A stretch of DNA of 64,000 bases. Origin: Sphingomonas sp. EC-HK361. Its GTDB lineage: Bacteria > Pseudomonadota > Alphaproteobacteria > Sphingomonadales > Sphingomonadaceae. The translations under genes and the position numbers were made by a program. The stretch's first letter is position 1, and each line of letters opens with the position of its first letter. Positions 40,143 to 48,264 of the stretch are shown here, piece after piece. The notes under the pieces were generated by a model. It worked only from the letters and a program-made list of their open reading frames with translations. It was not told the origin of the DNA and did not search any database. The stretch lies in the NCBI RefSeq assembly GCF_902498785.1, contig NZ_LR701493.1, positions 667,459-731,458 on the forward strand. Reading direction: 5' to 3'.

Positions 40143-41572
40143 CCCCCAATCGGCGTGACATGATGAAGGGCACCGGCGTGCTCGCGCTCGCGGCGGCGCT
40201 CCCCTCCGCGGCGCGCGCGGCGCCCTTCGTCAGCAAGCGGCCCGCGCCTGCGAACCGGCGCTTCGTCAGCCCCGCAGTGGAACGCGAAATCGCGCGGGTC
40301 AGCCGCAAGATCGCCGATCCCGAACTCGCGTGGATGTTCGAGAATTGCTACCCGAACACGCTCGACACCACGGTCCAGACGGGCACGCTCGACGGCAAGC
40401 CCGACACCTTCGTCCTGACCGGCGATATCGAGGCGATGTGGCTGCGCGACAGCTCCGCGCAGGTCCAGCCCTATATCCATCTGGTCGCCAGGGACGCGAA
40501 GCTCAAGCGCCTGTTCCAGGGTCTGATCCAGCGCCAGGCGCGTTGCATCCTGATCGACCCCTATGCCAACGCCTTCGACCGCGATCCCACCGCGCCGTCG
40601 AAGCTGGAGTGGTCGCAGACCGACAAGACCGACATGAAACCCGGCGTGGCCGAGCGGAAGTGGGAGATCGATTCGCTCTGCTACCCGATGCGGCTGTCTA
40701 ACGAATATTGGCGGCGCACCCGCGACAAGACGCCCTTCGACGATCGCTGGTCGCAGGCGATGAAGCTGGCGGTTGCGACGTTCCGGGTGCAGCAGCGCAA
40801 GGACGGCCGCGGTCCCTATCATTTCCAGCGGCCCGCGCTCGCCCCGACCGACAGCCTGATGCTCGGCGGCTATGGCTGGCCGACGAAGAAGATCGGGCTC
40901 ATCCATTCGATGTTTCGGCCCTCGGACGATGCCTGCCAATATCCCTTCCTGATCCCGTCGAACCTGTTCGCCGTCTCGGTGCTGCGCAAGATCGCGCAGG
41001 TCCACCGCGAGGCGCGCGGCGATGCCGCTGCGGCGACAGAGGCGGAGGCGCTTGCGAGCGAAGTCGAGGCGGCGCTGCGCGCGCATGCTCTGATTATTGA
41101 AGGTCAGGGCGGGCAGGTCTGGGCCTATGAGATCGACGGCTTCGGCAACACGCTGTTCATGGATGACGCGAACGTGCCGAGCCTTTCGGGGCTGCCGATC
41201 ATCGATGTCGTCGATCGGAACGATCCGCTGTTCCGCCGTACCGCGGCGCTCGCGTGGAGTGACCGCAACCCGTATTTCTTCAAGGGCAGCGCGGCGGAAG
41301 GAATCGGCGGGCCGCATATCGGGCTCGACATGATCTGGCCGATGTCGATCATCACCCGCGCGCTCAATGCCGATGACGACGCGACCATCCACCAGTGCCT
41401 CCAATGGCTGAAGGCGACGCATGGCGGCACCGGCTTCATGCACGAAAGCTTCCACAAGGACGATCCATCGAAATTCACGCGGCCGTGGTTCGCCTGGGCC
41501 AACGCGCTGTTCGGGCAGTTGATCGTCGAGATCGCCGACAAGCGCCCTGCTTTGCTGGCGGGGGCGATCTGA
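40139..41572 (+). CDS. Glycoside hydrolase family 125 protein (putative exo-alpha-1,6-mannosidase)
   Basis: A 477-residue (alpha/alpha)6-barrel inverting mannosidase. It has a twin-arginine signal ([18 protein letters not shown]), [17 protein letters not shown] with the catalytic aspartate region, [29 protein letters not shown] and [20 protein letters not shown]. It overlaps GH92 by 4 bp. Together with GH92 it would strip alpha-1,2 and alpha-1,6 mannose from yeast mannan or N-glycans. No transporter or regulator accompanies the operon. Confidence 0.92.
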   Translation: MTPNRRDMMKGTGVLALAAALPSAARAAPFVSKRPAPANRRFVSPAVEREIARVSRKIADPELAWMFENCYPNTLDTTVQTGTLDGKPDTFVLTGDIEAMWLRDSSAQVQPYIHLVARDAKLKRLFQGLIQRQARCILIDPYANAFDRDPTAPSKLEWSQTDKTDMKPGVAERKWEIDSLCYPMRLSNEYWRRTRDKTPFDDRWSQAMKLAVATFRVQQRKDGRGPYHFQRPALAPTDSLMLGGYGWPTKKIGLIHSMFRPSDDACQYPFLIPSNLFAVSVLRKIAQVHREARGDAAAATEAEALASEVEAALRAHALIIEGQGGQVWAYEIDGFGNTLFMDDANVPSLSGLPIIDVVDRNDPLFRRTAALAWSDRNPYFFKGSAAEGIGGPHIGLDMIWPMSIITRALNADDDATIHQCLQWLKATHGGTGFMHESFHKDDPSKFTRPWFAWANALFGQLIVEIADKRPALLAGAI

Positions 41573-41573
41573 T

Positions 41574-41720
41574 GTGGCGTTCGCCCTCACTCTTCCGGCG
41601 CCCGAGGCGCGTGCCGACAGCCCGCAATCCGGCAAGCCTGCCCCCTCCATCGGCACCGGTGCCCACGGCCACACCTGTCCCGGTGCGACGCTGCCCTTCG
41701 GCATGGTGCAGGTGAGCCCA
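41574..41720 (+). pseudogene. GH92 remnant (N-terminal fragment)
   Basis: A GTG-start frame directly after GH125 encodes a signal-like region (AFALTLPAPEARADS) and then SIGTGAHGHTCPGATLPFGM with VQVSP, which matches the start of a second type of GH92 mature domain (GTGGHGHTYPGATVPFGM in intact members). Similarity stops at 41720 and the following 150 bp read as unrelated sequence up to the exporter operon. It marks a deletion end point of a formerly longer mannosidase cluster. Confidence 0.6.
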
Positions 41721-41863
41721 TGGGGTGGCCCCTGCGGTAATGTTCGAATGGCGGGTGGCGGGTTGTCCTGCGGCAAGCACGCGATTGAAGTAGCGGGGCG
41801 ATTCCGTCGCAGGATCGCCGCGGCCGGCGGCGAGGGAAATGCTGACCGGCCGCGACGAACCGC

Positions 41864-44371
41864 TTATTCGTAACGCAGCGCCTTCACCGGGCTCGTCCGC
41901 GCGACGCGCCAGGCATGTGCCGCGATCGTGGCGACCGCGATCAGGAGCGCGAGCAGCCCAGCCTCGATGAAGGGCACCGGCGTCATCGCGATGCGCTGAT
42001 CGAAGCCGTTGAGCCAGTCGCGCATGATCCACCACGCGATCGGCCAGGCGACGATGTTCGCGACGAGAACCGGGCGGCTGAACTGCCACACCAGCAGCCG
42101 AACGATGTCGCGGGTCCGCGCGCCCAGCACCTTGCGGATGCCGATCTCCTTGGTGCGCCGTTCCGCGGTGAACGCGGCGAGGCCGAACAGCCCGAGGCAC
42201 CCGATCACCACCGCGAGCAAGGCGAACGCGCCGAAGAGCTGCGCGCGGGCGCTGTCGGGCTTGTAGAGATCGCGCACGATGTCATCGACGAAGCGCGCGC
42301 GGAACGGGATGTCGGGCACCATCCGCTTCCAGATGGCTTCGATCTGATCGCGCACCGTCTTGGGTTGTGCGCCCTGGAAGCGGACCATGATCTGGGTCAG
42401 GTTGCTGGTGTCGTAATTGTAGAACATCGGCTGGAGCGGATCGCGCACCGAGCGGTAGCGGACGTCGTTGACGATGCCGACGACGGTCGATGGCACGAGG
42501 CCGTACTGCGTCTCGACGGCGCTGGTCATGATCTGTTTGCCAAGCGCATCGGCGGGGCGTCTGAAGCCGAGGCGTCGCGTCGCTTCTTCGGTCAGGACGA
42601 TGTTGATCCCGCGCGCGACAAGGGCGCGCTGCGATTCCGGTGTCGCCGGAGAGGGGAGTGTCGCGTCGTCCATCGGCCGGCTGCCGGAAAGGTTGCGGCC
42701 GGCGACGATCTTCATGCCCATCGCGTCGAAAAAGCCCTCGTCGATCGCATAGACGCCAAGCGCGATCTGTTCGGCGTGACCGGGCAACTGCACGTCGGTC
42801 ATGGAATTGTGGCCGTTATTGACCGCGATGCTTGTCCGGCCGACCGCCGCGACGCCGGGAACGCGTTTGATCTGGTCGATCATCGCCTCGCTCACGCTCG
42901 CGACCTGGGGGCGCTCCAGCCCGTCGATCTGGATAAGGCCGTCACGCTTGTAGCCGGCATCGACGGAGCGGGCATAGACCGTCTGGGTGTAGACGATCGC
43001 GGTGCAGATGATGAGGCCGATCGATACCGCGAACTGGCCCACGACGAGGATGTTGCGCAGGCGCCCGGAGCCTTCCGCATCGGCAGACGACTTGTTCGCC
43101 TTCAGCACCCGCGCCGGTTCGAAACGCGAGAGGACGAGCGCGGGGTAGATGCCGCCCGCCAGCCCGACGAGCAGGGTTAGCAGGACGACCGGCAGCAACA
43201 CTCCGTCGAGCGCGAAATACCGAATGGCGATCTGTGCATCGAGGAAGGTGTTGACCCAGGGCAGCGCGAGCTCGACCAGCGCAAGCCCGACCAGCGTCGC
43301 GATCGCCGAAATCAGGATCGATTCCCCGATGAACTGGACGATCAATTGCTGCCGCGTTGCGCCGAGCACCTTGCGCAGCGCGACCTCGCGCGCCCGCTGA
43401 GTCGCGCGCGCCGTCGCCAGATTGGTGAAATTGACGCACGCCATGCCGAGGATCAGCAGCGCGATGACCGCGAAGGTGACGATCGCGCGCTTGTCGTTGC
43501 CCGGCCGCTGCGCGCCGTTCTGCGCCTCGCCCAGATGGACGTCCCGGATGTTGACCAGCTTCCAGTCCTGATCGTCGCCGGGGTTCGTGCGCACCCCGCC
43601 GCTGTTCTCGTCGGGGATGTTGCGCTTCTTCCACGCGGCAATGCCTTCATTGACTGTCGCGGCGTCCGCGCCCGAGCGCAGGCGGACCCAATAGCCGCCC
43701 GACTGCCAGCTCCAGCTCGTCAGCGCGCCCGGCGATTTCTGCCAATAGCTCGCCGGATCGAACCGCGCGACCATGCCGAAGCCGAGCGAGGAGTTTTTGG
43801 GCAGATCCTGATACACGCCGGTGACGCGGTAATCGGCCTTGTAGTCTTCGCTGGTCAGCGTGAGCGTCTGGCCGATCGGGTTGGCGGAGCCGAACAGCTG
43901 CGTCGCGGCCTTGCGGCTGAGCGCGAGCGCGTGCGGATCGTCGAGCGCGTGTTTCGGGTCGCCCTGAAGGAAGGGGACGTGGAGCACGTCGAACAGGTTG
44001 CCGTCGACGAAGAGCGCGCCCGGCACCGTGCTCGGCTGGCCGTCCTTGATGACGACGATCGACTGGCTGGTGAAATACACCGCCTTTTCGATCTGGGGGA
44101 AATCCTTGGTGAGCGCCGGGCCGACGACATAGCTCGTCTGCTGGAGCTTCATTTCCTCGCTGCCGCGCGCGTTCGCGCGGTAGTAATCCTGCACCTGGAA
44201 GACCTTGTCGGAGTCGGCGAGCCAGCCGTCATAGCTGAACTCATAGCGCACGAAGCCCAGGATCAGCAGGCACGCGGCGATGCCGAGCGCGAGGCCGATG
44301 ATGTTGATCGCGGCATAGGCCCGGTTCTTGGCCAGCGCGCGCAGGCCAACGGTCAGGTAATTGCGCCACAT
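41864..44371 (-). CDS. MacB/FtsX-like ABC transporter permease (tandem MacB_PCD and FtsX domains)
   Basis: An 835-residue inner-membrane protein with two MacB-type periplasmic domains and two FtsX regions. The first helix is NIIGLALGIAACLLILGFV, the periplasmic part spans ~45-290, a helix group follows with ATARATQRAREVALRKVLGATRQQ, then a second periplasmic part and a second helix group with AAFTAERRTKEIGIRKVLGARTRDI. It ends SPVKALRYE. Family members drive export by mechanotransmission rather than direct transport. SD AAAGGA supports the ATG at 44371. It is last in the adaptor-ATPase-permease operon. Confidence 0.92.
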   Translation of the reverse strand: MWRNYLTVGLRALAKNRAYAAINIIGLALGIAACLLILGFVRYEFSYDGWLADSDKVFQVQDYYRANARGSEEMKLQQTSYVVGPALTKDFPQIEKAVYFTSQSIVVIKDGQPSTVPGALFVDGNLFDVLHVPFLQGDPKHALDDPHALALSRKAATQLFGSANPIGQTLTLTSEDYKADYRVTGVYQDLPKNSSLGFGMVARFDPASYWQKSPGALTSWSWQSGGYWVRLRSGADAATVNEGIAAWKKRNIPDENSGGVRTNPGDDQDWKLVNIRDVHLGEAQNGAQRPGNDKRAIVTFAVIALLILGMACVNFTNLATARATQRAREVALRKVLGATRQQLIVQFIGESILISAIATLVGLALVELALPWVNTFLDAQIAIRYFALDGVLLPVVLLTLLVGLAGGIYPALVLSRFEPARVLKANKSSADAEGSGRLRNILVVGQFAVSIGLIICTAIVYTQTVYARSVDAGYKRDGLIQIDGLERPQVASVSEAMIDQIKRVPGVAAVGRTSIAVNNGHNSMTDVQLPGHAEQIALGVYAIDEGFFDAMGMKIVAGRNLSGSRPMDDATLPSPATPESQRALVARGINIVLTEEATRRLGFRRPADALGKQIMTSAVETQYGLVPSTVVGIVNDVRYRSVRDPLQPMFYNYDTSNLTQIMVRFQGAQPKTVRDQIEAIWKRMVPDIPFRARFVDDIVRDLYKPDSARAQLFGAFALLAVVIGCLGLFGLAAFTAERRTKEIGIRKVLGARTRDIVRLLVWQFSRPVLVANIVAWPIAWWIMRDWLNGFDQRIAMTPVPFIEAGLLALLIAVATIAAHAWRVARTSPVKALRYE

Positions 44372-44385
44372 CGCAAATGATCCTT

Positions 44386-45066
44386 TCACGCAGCCCGCCG
44401 GCGTTCCTGGAGGATCCGTCCGTCGAGCATGTTGACGACGCGGCTCGCATAATCGGCATGCGCCGGGGAATGGGTGACCATGACGATCGTCGAGCCTTCC
44501 GCGTTCAGTTGCTGGAGCATCCGCATCACCTCCTCGCCGTGATTGGTGTCGAGATTGCCGGTCGGCTCATCGGCGAGGATGAGTTTGGGCGCAGCGACGA
44601 GCGCGCGGGCGACCGCGACGCGCTGCTGCTGCCCGCCCGACAACTGGCTCGGCCGGTGGCGCGCGCGGTGAGCGATGCCGACGCGGTCCATCACGTCATC
44701 GGTGCGGCGCTTGCGCTCGGCGGCGGAGACATCGTGATAGAGCAAAGCGAGCTCGACATTCTCGCGCACGCTGAGCTCGTCGATCAGGTTGAAGCTCTGG
44801 AAGATGAAGCCGATATTCGCCTTGCGGAATTCGGCGAGCCTGCCTTCGGTCAGCCCCGCGACCTCGGTGCCGTTGAAGACGTAGGACCCGCTCGACGGGC
44901 TGTCGAGCATGCCCATGAGGTTGAGGAGCGTCGACTTGCCGCAGCCCGACGGCCCCATGATCGCGGCGAATTCACCGTCGGCGATATCGAGATCGATCGC
45001 GTCGAGCGCGGTCGTCTCGATCGTGTCGGTGCGGTAGACCCGCGAGAGCGCGCGCATCTGGAGCAT
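44386..45066 (-). CDS. MacB/LolD-type ABC transporter ATP-binding protein
   Basis: A 226-residue ATPase that powers the adjacent permease. Walker [14 protein letters not shown]-loop [14 protein letters not shown], signature [15 protein letters not shown], Walker [13 protein letters not shown] and the H-loop [11 protein letters not shown] are all intact. It is typical of the MacB/LolD/FtsE group. The start overlaps the adaptor stop (ATGA). Confidence 0.95.
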   Translation of the reverse strand: MLQMRALSRVYRTDTIETTALDAIDLDIADGEFAAIMGPSGCGKSTLLNLMGMLDSPSSGSYVFNGTEVAGLTEGRLAEFRKANIGFIFQSFNLIDELSVRENVELALLYHDVSAAERKRRTDDVMDRVGIAHRARHRPSQLSGGQQQRVAVARALVAAPKLILADEPTGNLDTNHGEEVMRMLQQLNAEGSTIVMVTHSPAHADYASRVVNMLDGRILQERRRAA

Positions 45067-46412
45067 CAATCGTCCTTTCCATTGGCGGAAGCCGCCGTGA
45101 GATCGAGCCGGTCCTTGTCCTCGAAACCGGTATAGGGGGAGGTGATGACTCGCTCGCCGGCGTCCAGCCCGTCGAGCACCTCGATCGTGTCGGGGTTGCG
45201 CCGGCCAAGCCGGACCGGGCGCTTCACCGCGCTCTTGCCGTCGGGCGCGACGACGAACACCCACGCGCCGCCGGTCGTGTTGTAGAAGGCGCCGTTGGGG
45301 ATGAGCCTCGCGGGTGCGGGGTCACCCAGCGTCAGCTTCGCCTGCAGCGTCTGGCCGCGCTGGATGTTCTCCGGCTCGGCGCCGGTGAACTGCAGATCGA
45401 CCTGGAACTGGCCGTTCTGCACCTGCGGGTAGATTTTGGTGACCTTCGCGCCGTAGGTCTTTCCTGCCAGATCGACCCGCGCCTGCTGCCCCACCTGCAC
45501 GCGGCCGAGGTAGAATTCATCGACTCCCGCCTGCAGCTTGTTGCGCCCCGGCGAATCGATCTGGGCGATGCGCTCGCCGGGTTTCAGCGACTGGCCGACC
45601 TGAATGTCGAAGCCGGAGAGTTGCCCCGCGACCGGCGCCCTGAGGTTCAGCGCGTCGAGATTGGCGCGCGCGATGCCGAGCCCGGATTGCAGCGACTGCA
45701 TCGATGCGCGCTGCTGCGACAGCTGGGCTGATTGCAGCCGTTCGTCGGTGTTCTGGCTGCGGCGCAGGGTTTCGAGCTGGCGTTGCTGGAAGGTGAACTG
45801 GTCGGTCGTGTCCTTGAACTGGCGCCCGGCGACGAAGCCCTTGCGCGCGAGCGGCGCCTCCAGCTCATACTGGCGCTTGGCCTTGCTGGTCGCGAGGCCG
45901 GCGTCAAGAATCGCGCGCTCGTTGGCGAGGCGGGTCTGCGCGAGCGCGAGTTCCTGGCTGCGCATGTTGTTGATCTGCTGCTCGACCTCGGTCTGGCGGG
46001 CGAGCGTCGAAAGCTGGAGCTCGGCATTGGAGAGCACCGCGATGAGCTGGCCCTGCTGAAGCATCGCGCCGTCCTCGGCCACGACGCGCTCGACCCGGCC
46101 GCCCTCGATGGAATCGAGATAAACAGTGAGGAGCGGGGTGACGCGCGCGCGCAGCGGGATGAAGTCCTCGAACTGGCCGGTGCGGACGGGGGAAATGGTC
46201 AGCCGGTCACTCGCGACGCTCTGCGTGCCGGCACTCGGGGCGAACCACCAGCAAAGCATCGCAGCGATCAGTGCGGCAGCGGCGGCGAGGGCGATCTTCA
46301 GGCGCGGCGGCATCCGGCGCGTGGCGACGCTGCGGTCCATGCCGCTGCCGGTCACAGCGCCCGTCACCGGCCGGTCCCCGGCGACTTCGTCCTTCATGCG
46401 CACGACGCTCAT
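45066..46412 (-). CDS. Periplasmic adaptor (HlyD/MacA-like) of an ABC efflux system
   Basis: A 448-residue membrane-fusion protein. An N-terminal cytosolic tail precedes one helix (KIALAAAAALIAAMLCWWFA). A lipoyl-like half (GGRVERVVAEDGAMLQQGQLIAVLSNAE), a long coiled-coil hairpin (about 135-250, glutamine-rich LQSAQLSQQRASMQSLQSG, quoted in part) and beta-barrel parts (LRAPVAGQLSGFDIQVGQSLKPGE) follow. It would bridge the permease to an outer-membrane channel; no TolC-like gene is nearby. SD GGAAGGAG is strong. It is first in the operon and lies behind a perfect sigma-54 promoter. Confidence 0.92.
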   Translation of the reverse strand: MSVVRMKDEVAGDRPVTGAVTGSGMDRSVATRRMPPRLKIALAAAAALIAAMLCWWFAPSAGTQSVASDRLTISPVRTGQFEDFIPLRARVTPLLTVYLDSIEGGRVERVVAEDGAMLQQGQLIAVLSNAELQLSTLARQTEVEQQINNMRSQELALAQTRLANERAILDAGLATSKAKRQYELEAPLARKGFVAGRQFKDTTDQFTFQQRQLETLRRSQNTDERLQSAQLSQQRASMQSLQSGLGIARANLDALNLRAPVAGQLSGFDIQVGQSLKPGERIAQIDSPGRNKLQAGVDEFYLGRVQVGQQARVDLAGKTYGAKVTKIYPQVQNGQFQVDLQFTGAEPENIQRGQTLQAKLTLGDPAPARLIPNGAFYNTTGGAWVFVVAPDGKSAVKRPVRLGRRNPDTIEVLDGLDAGERVITSPYTGFEDKDRLDLTAASANGKDD

Positions 46413-46436
46413 CGCTGCTCCTTCCGCCAGGCGATC

Positions 46437-46452
46437 AGCAAGGCCCGTGCCA
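46437..46452 (-). promoter_or_regulatory. Sigma-54 promoter of the exporter operon (perfect consensus)
   Basis: On the minus strand the sequence is TGGCACGGGCCTTGCT, an exact match to TGGCACG-N4-TTGCW with GG and GC at -24/-12 spacing. It lies 24 bp ahead of the adaptor start, so the leader would be short. Exactly 66 bp further upstream lies a pair of dyads that match those in front of the peptide gene. Confidence 0.85.
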
Positions 46453-46518
46453 GCTCCCCTGCCAGCCCCCTGGCCAGCCGGTGCGCGCCTCAGCAGCATC
46501 CTGCGCACCCGCGCGACC

Positions 46519-46552
46519 GTCCGGTTTCGGACACCATTGTTCGAAACCGGAC
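46519..46552. promoter_or_regulatory. Enhancer (UAS) dyad pair A upstream of the exporter promoter
   Basis: GTCCGGTTTCGGAC (46519-46532, perfect 5-4-5 dyad) and GTTCGAAACCGGAC (46539-46552, one mismatch) have centres 20 bp apart, two helical turns. The pair also forms a larger inverted repeat, ACCGTCCGGTTTCG to CGAAACCGGACGGT. The likely ligand is the NtrC-type activator encoded at 46870. Confidence 0.75.
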
Positions 46553-46563
46553 GGTTCCGGCGA

Positions 46564-46707
46564 TCATGCGAGCGCTGCCTGAAGGAAGGCGGGGCCGGCG
46601 ATCGGCGGCGCCGAGGCAGCGACGACGAGGCCGCTGGTCAGCAGGATGGCGGCGAAGGCGCTGAGCGCCTGGAGCGACTTTGCGATAGACGGGACAGAAG
46701 GGGACAT
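46564..46707 (-). CDS. 47-residue hydrophobic (exported or membrane) peptide
   Basis: A short gene below common size cut-offs. The product starts MSPSVPSIAKSLQALSAF, has a single hydrophobic segment (AAILLTSGLVVAASA) and a C-terminal tail APPIAGPAFLQAALA. A GGAG ribosome site lies about 8 nt before the ATG, and a sigma-54 promoter lies 44 bp upstream. The helix with small residues and an ASA end could be a signal peptide or membrane anchor. It lies between the exporter operon and the regulator and runs in the exporter's direction. I know no family; it may be the exporter's cargo or a stress sensor, which is inference. Confidence 0.7.
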   Translation of the reverse strand: MSPSVPSIAKSLQALSAFAAILLTSGLVVAASAPPIAGPAFLQAALA

Positions 46708-46751
46708 CTGGCATCTCCGAAGCCGGCGGGATTGCCGACATGGACCTGCTC

Positions 46752-46767
46752 AGCATTCGCCGTGCCA
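46752..46767 (-). promoter_or_regulatory. Sigma-54 promoter of the 47-residue peptide gene
   Basis: On the minus strand TGGCACGGCGAATGCT matches TGGCACG-N4-TTGCW with one mismatch (ATGCT for TTGCT), with both invariant dinucleotides present. The ATG of the peptide gene is 44 bp downstream. Dyad pair B begins exactly 66 bp upstream, the same distance as at the exporter promoter. Confidence 0.8.
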
Positions 46768-46833
46768 AGTCGCGAAATGCACGAATTTGCGGGTAATTTG
46801 CGGTGCGGGTGGGCAGTGGCACGGAATTTGTTT

Positions 46834-46868
46834 GTCCGTTTCCGCACGCCGACTGTACGGGAACGGAC
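46834..46868. promoter_or_regulatory. Enhancer (UAS) dyad pair B between the peptide gene and its activator gene
   Basis: GTCCGTTTCCGCAC (46834-46847) and GTACGGGAACGGAC (46855-46868) are each one change from the perfect GTCCG-N4-CGGAC dyad and have centres 21 bp apart. The second ends one base before the activator's ATG, so binding could also repress or autoregulate the activator. Confidence 0.75.
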
Positions 46869-46869
46869 A

Positions 46870-48264
46870 ATGGGGAAGACGCCGGACTTCGATCTTTGCG
46901 TCGTGATCGACGACGACGAGGATATCCTGACCGCGGCGCGGCTGCTGCTGCGCGGGCAGTTCGCCGAGGTGCTGGTCGAGCGCGCGCCCGATCAGGCGAT
47001 CGCGGCGCTTGGCGGACGGCTGCCGGACGTGGTGCTGCTCGATGCCAATTTCGCGCGCGGCGCGACGGATGCGGCGGAGGGCTTGGCGTGGCTCGAGAAG
47101 CTGCTCGCGCTCGATCCCGAGATGGTCGTGGTGATGATCACGGCGCATGCCGGGGTGAATGTCGCGGTCGAGGCGATGAAGCGTGGCGCCACCGATTTCG
47201 TGTCCAAGCCGTGGAGCAACGAGCGGCTGCTGGCGACCGTGCGCACGGCAGCGGCGCTGCGCCGCTCCCGCCGCTCGGTCGCGACCGAGCGCGCGCGGGT
47301 CGCGGCGGTCGCCGAGCCGGCGGGCGGTGCCCATCCGCTGATCGGCGATGCGCCGGCGATGGCGCGCATCCACTCGCTCATCGCGCGCGCCGCGCCGACC
47401 CAGGCGAACGTGCTTATCCTGGGCGAGAACGGCACCGGCAAGGAGCTCGTCGCGCGCGCGCTCCACCACCAGTCGCTGCGTGCCGACCAGCCGATGGTGA
47501 CCGTCGATCTCGGCGCGATCGCGACCGAACTCATCGATTCCGAACTGTTCGGCCATGTGAAGGGGGCCTTCACCGACGCCCGCGCCGACCGCATCGGGCG
47601 CATCCAGGCGGCGGACGGCGGCACTTTGTTCCTCGACGAGATCGGCAACCTGCCGCTCCACCTCCAGCCCAAATTGCTGACCGTGCTCGAGCAGCGGCAG
47701 GTCACCCCGGTCGGCGCGAACCGGCCGGTGCCGGTCGATATCCGCGTGATCGCCGCGACCAACATGACGCCGGAGACGATGCGCGACGACCGGCAGTTCC
47801 GGCAGGATCTGCTGTTTCGGCTAAACACGGTCGAGATCGAACTGCCTTCTCTGCGGGACCGGCGCGAGGACGTCCCGGCGCTCGTCGATCATTTCCTCGA
47901 TCTCTACGCCCGCCGCTACAATCGCCCGGTGCCGCAGGTCAGTGCGGCGGCGCGCGCGGCGCTGGTCGCGCATGACTGGCCCGGCAATGTCCGCGCGCTG
48001 CGCCACGCGATCGAGCGCGCGGTGATCCTGGCCGGCGATGCGCCGCTGACGCCGGAGGACTTTCCGCTCACCGCGCGCGGCGCGCGGATCGCGCCCGAGG
48101 CGATCGTGGCGCCGCCCGTGCAGGACATGAACCTCGACCGGGTCGAGCGACGGCTGGTCGAGGCGGCGCTGAAAAAGCACGGCTACAACATTTCGTCCGC
48201 CGCGACCGAGCTCGGCCTCTCGCGCGCCGCGCTCTACCGGCGCATGGAAAAACATGGGCTTTGA
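46870..48264 (+). CDS. NtrC-type sigma-54-dependent response regulator
   Basis: A 464-residue bacterial enhancer-binding protein. A receiver domain (residues ~8-120) has the acidic pocket VVIDDDED, the phospho-acceptor in VVLLDANF, the Thr in VMITAHAG and lysine in FVSKPWS. The AAA+ domain (about 155-390) has Walker A LGENGTGKELVARAL, a GAFTDA loop in place of GAFTGA, and Walker B GGTLFLDEIGNL. A Fis-type helix-turn-helix is at the C-terminus (NISSAATELGLSRAALYRRME). It presumably binds the flanking dyads and activates the two sigma-54 promoters. It overlaps the kinase gene by 11 bp. Confidence 0.93.
   Translation: MGKTPDFDLCVVIDDDEDILTAARLLLRGQFAEVLVERAPDQAIAALGGRLPDVVLLDANFARGATDAAEGLAWLEKLLALDPEMVVVMITAHAGVNVAVEAMKRGATDFVSKPWSNERLLATVRTAAALRRSRRSVATERARVAAVAEPAGGAHPLIGDAPAMARIHSLIARAAPTQANVLILGENGTGKELVARALHHQSLRADQPMVTVDLGAIATELIDSELFGHVKGAFTDARADRIGRIQAADGGTLFLDEIGNLPLHLQPKLLTVLEQRQVTPVGANRPVPVDIRVIAATNMTPETMRDDRQFRQDLLFRLNTVEIELPSLRDRREDVPALVDHFLDLYARRYNRPVPQVSAAARAALVAHDWPGNVRALRHAIERAVILAGDAPLTPEDFPLTARGARIAPEAIVAPPVQDMNLDRVERRLVEAALKKHGYNISSAATELGLSRAALYRRMEKHGL

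Noticed and set aside
46817-46832. Plus-strand TGGCACGGAATTTGTT as a sigma-54 promoter of the activator gene
   Set aside because: The essential GC of the -12 box is GT here, and the dyads lie downstream of it, which does not suit activation; autoregulation by the dyads is possible but this promoter is not supported.
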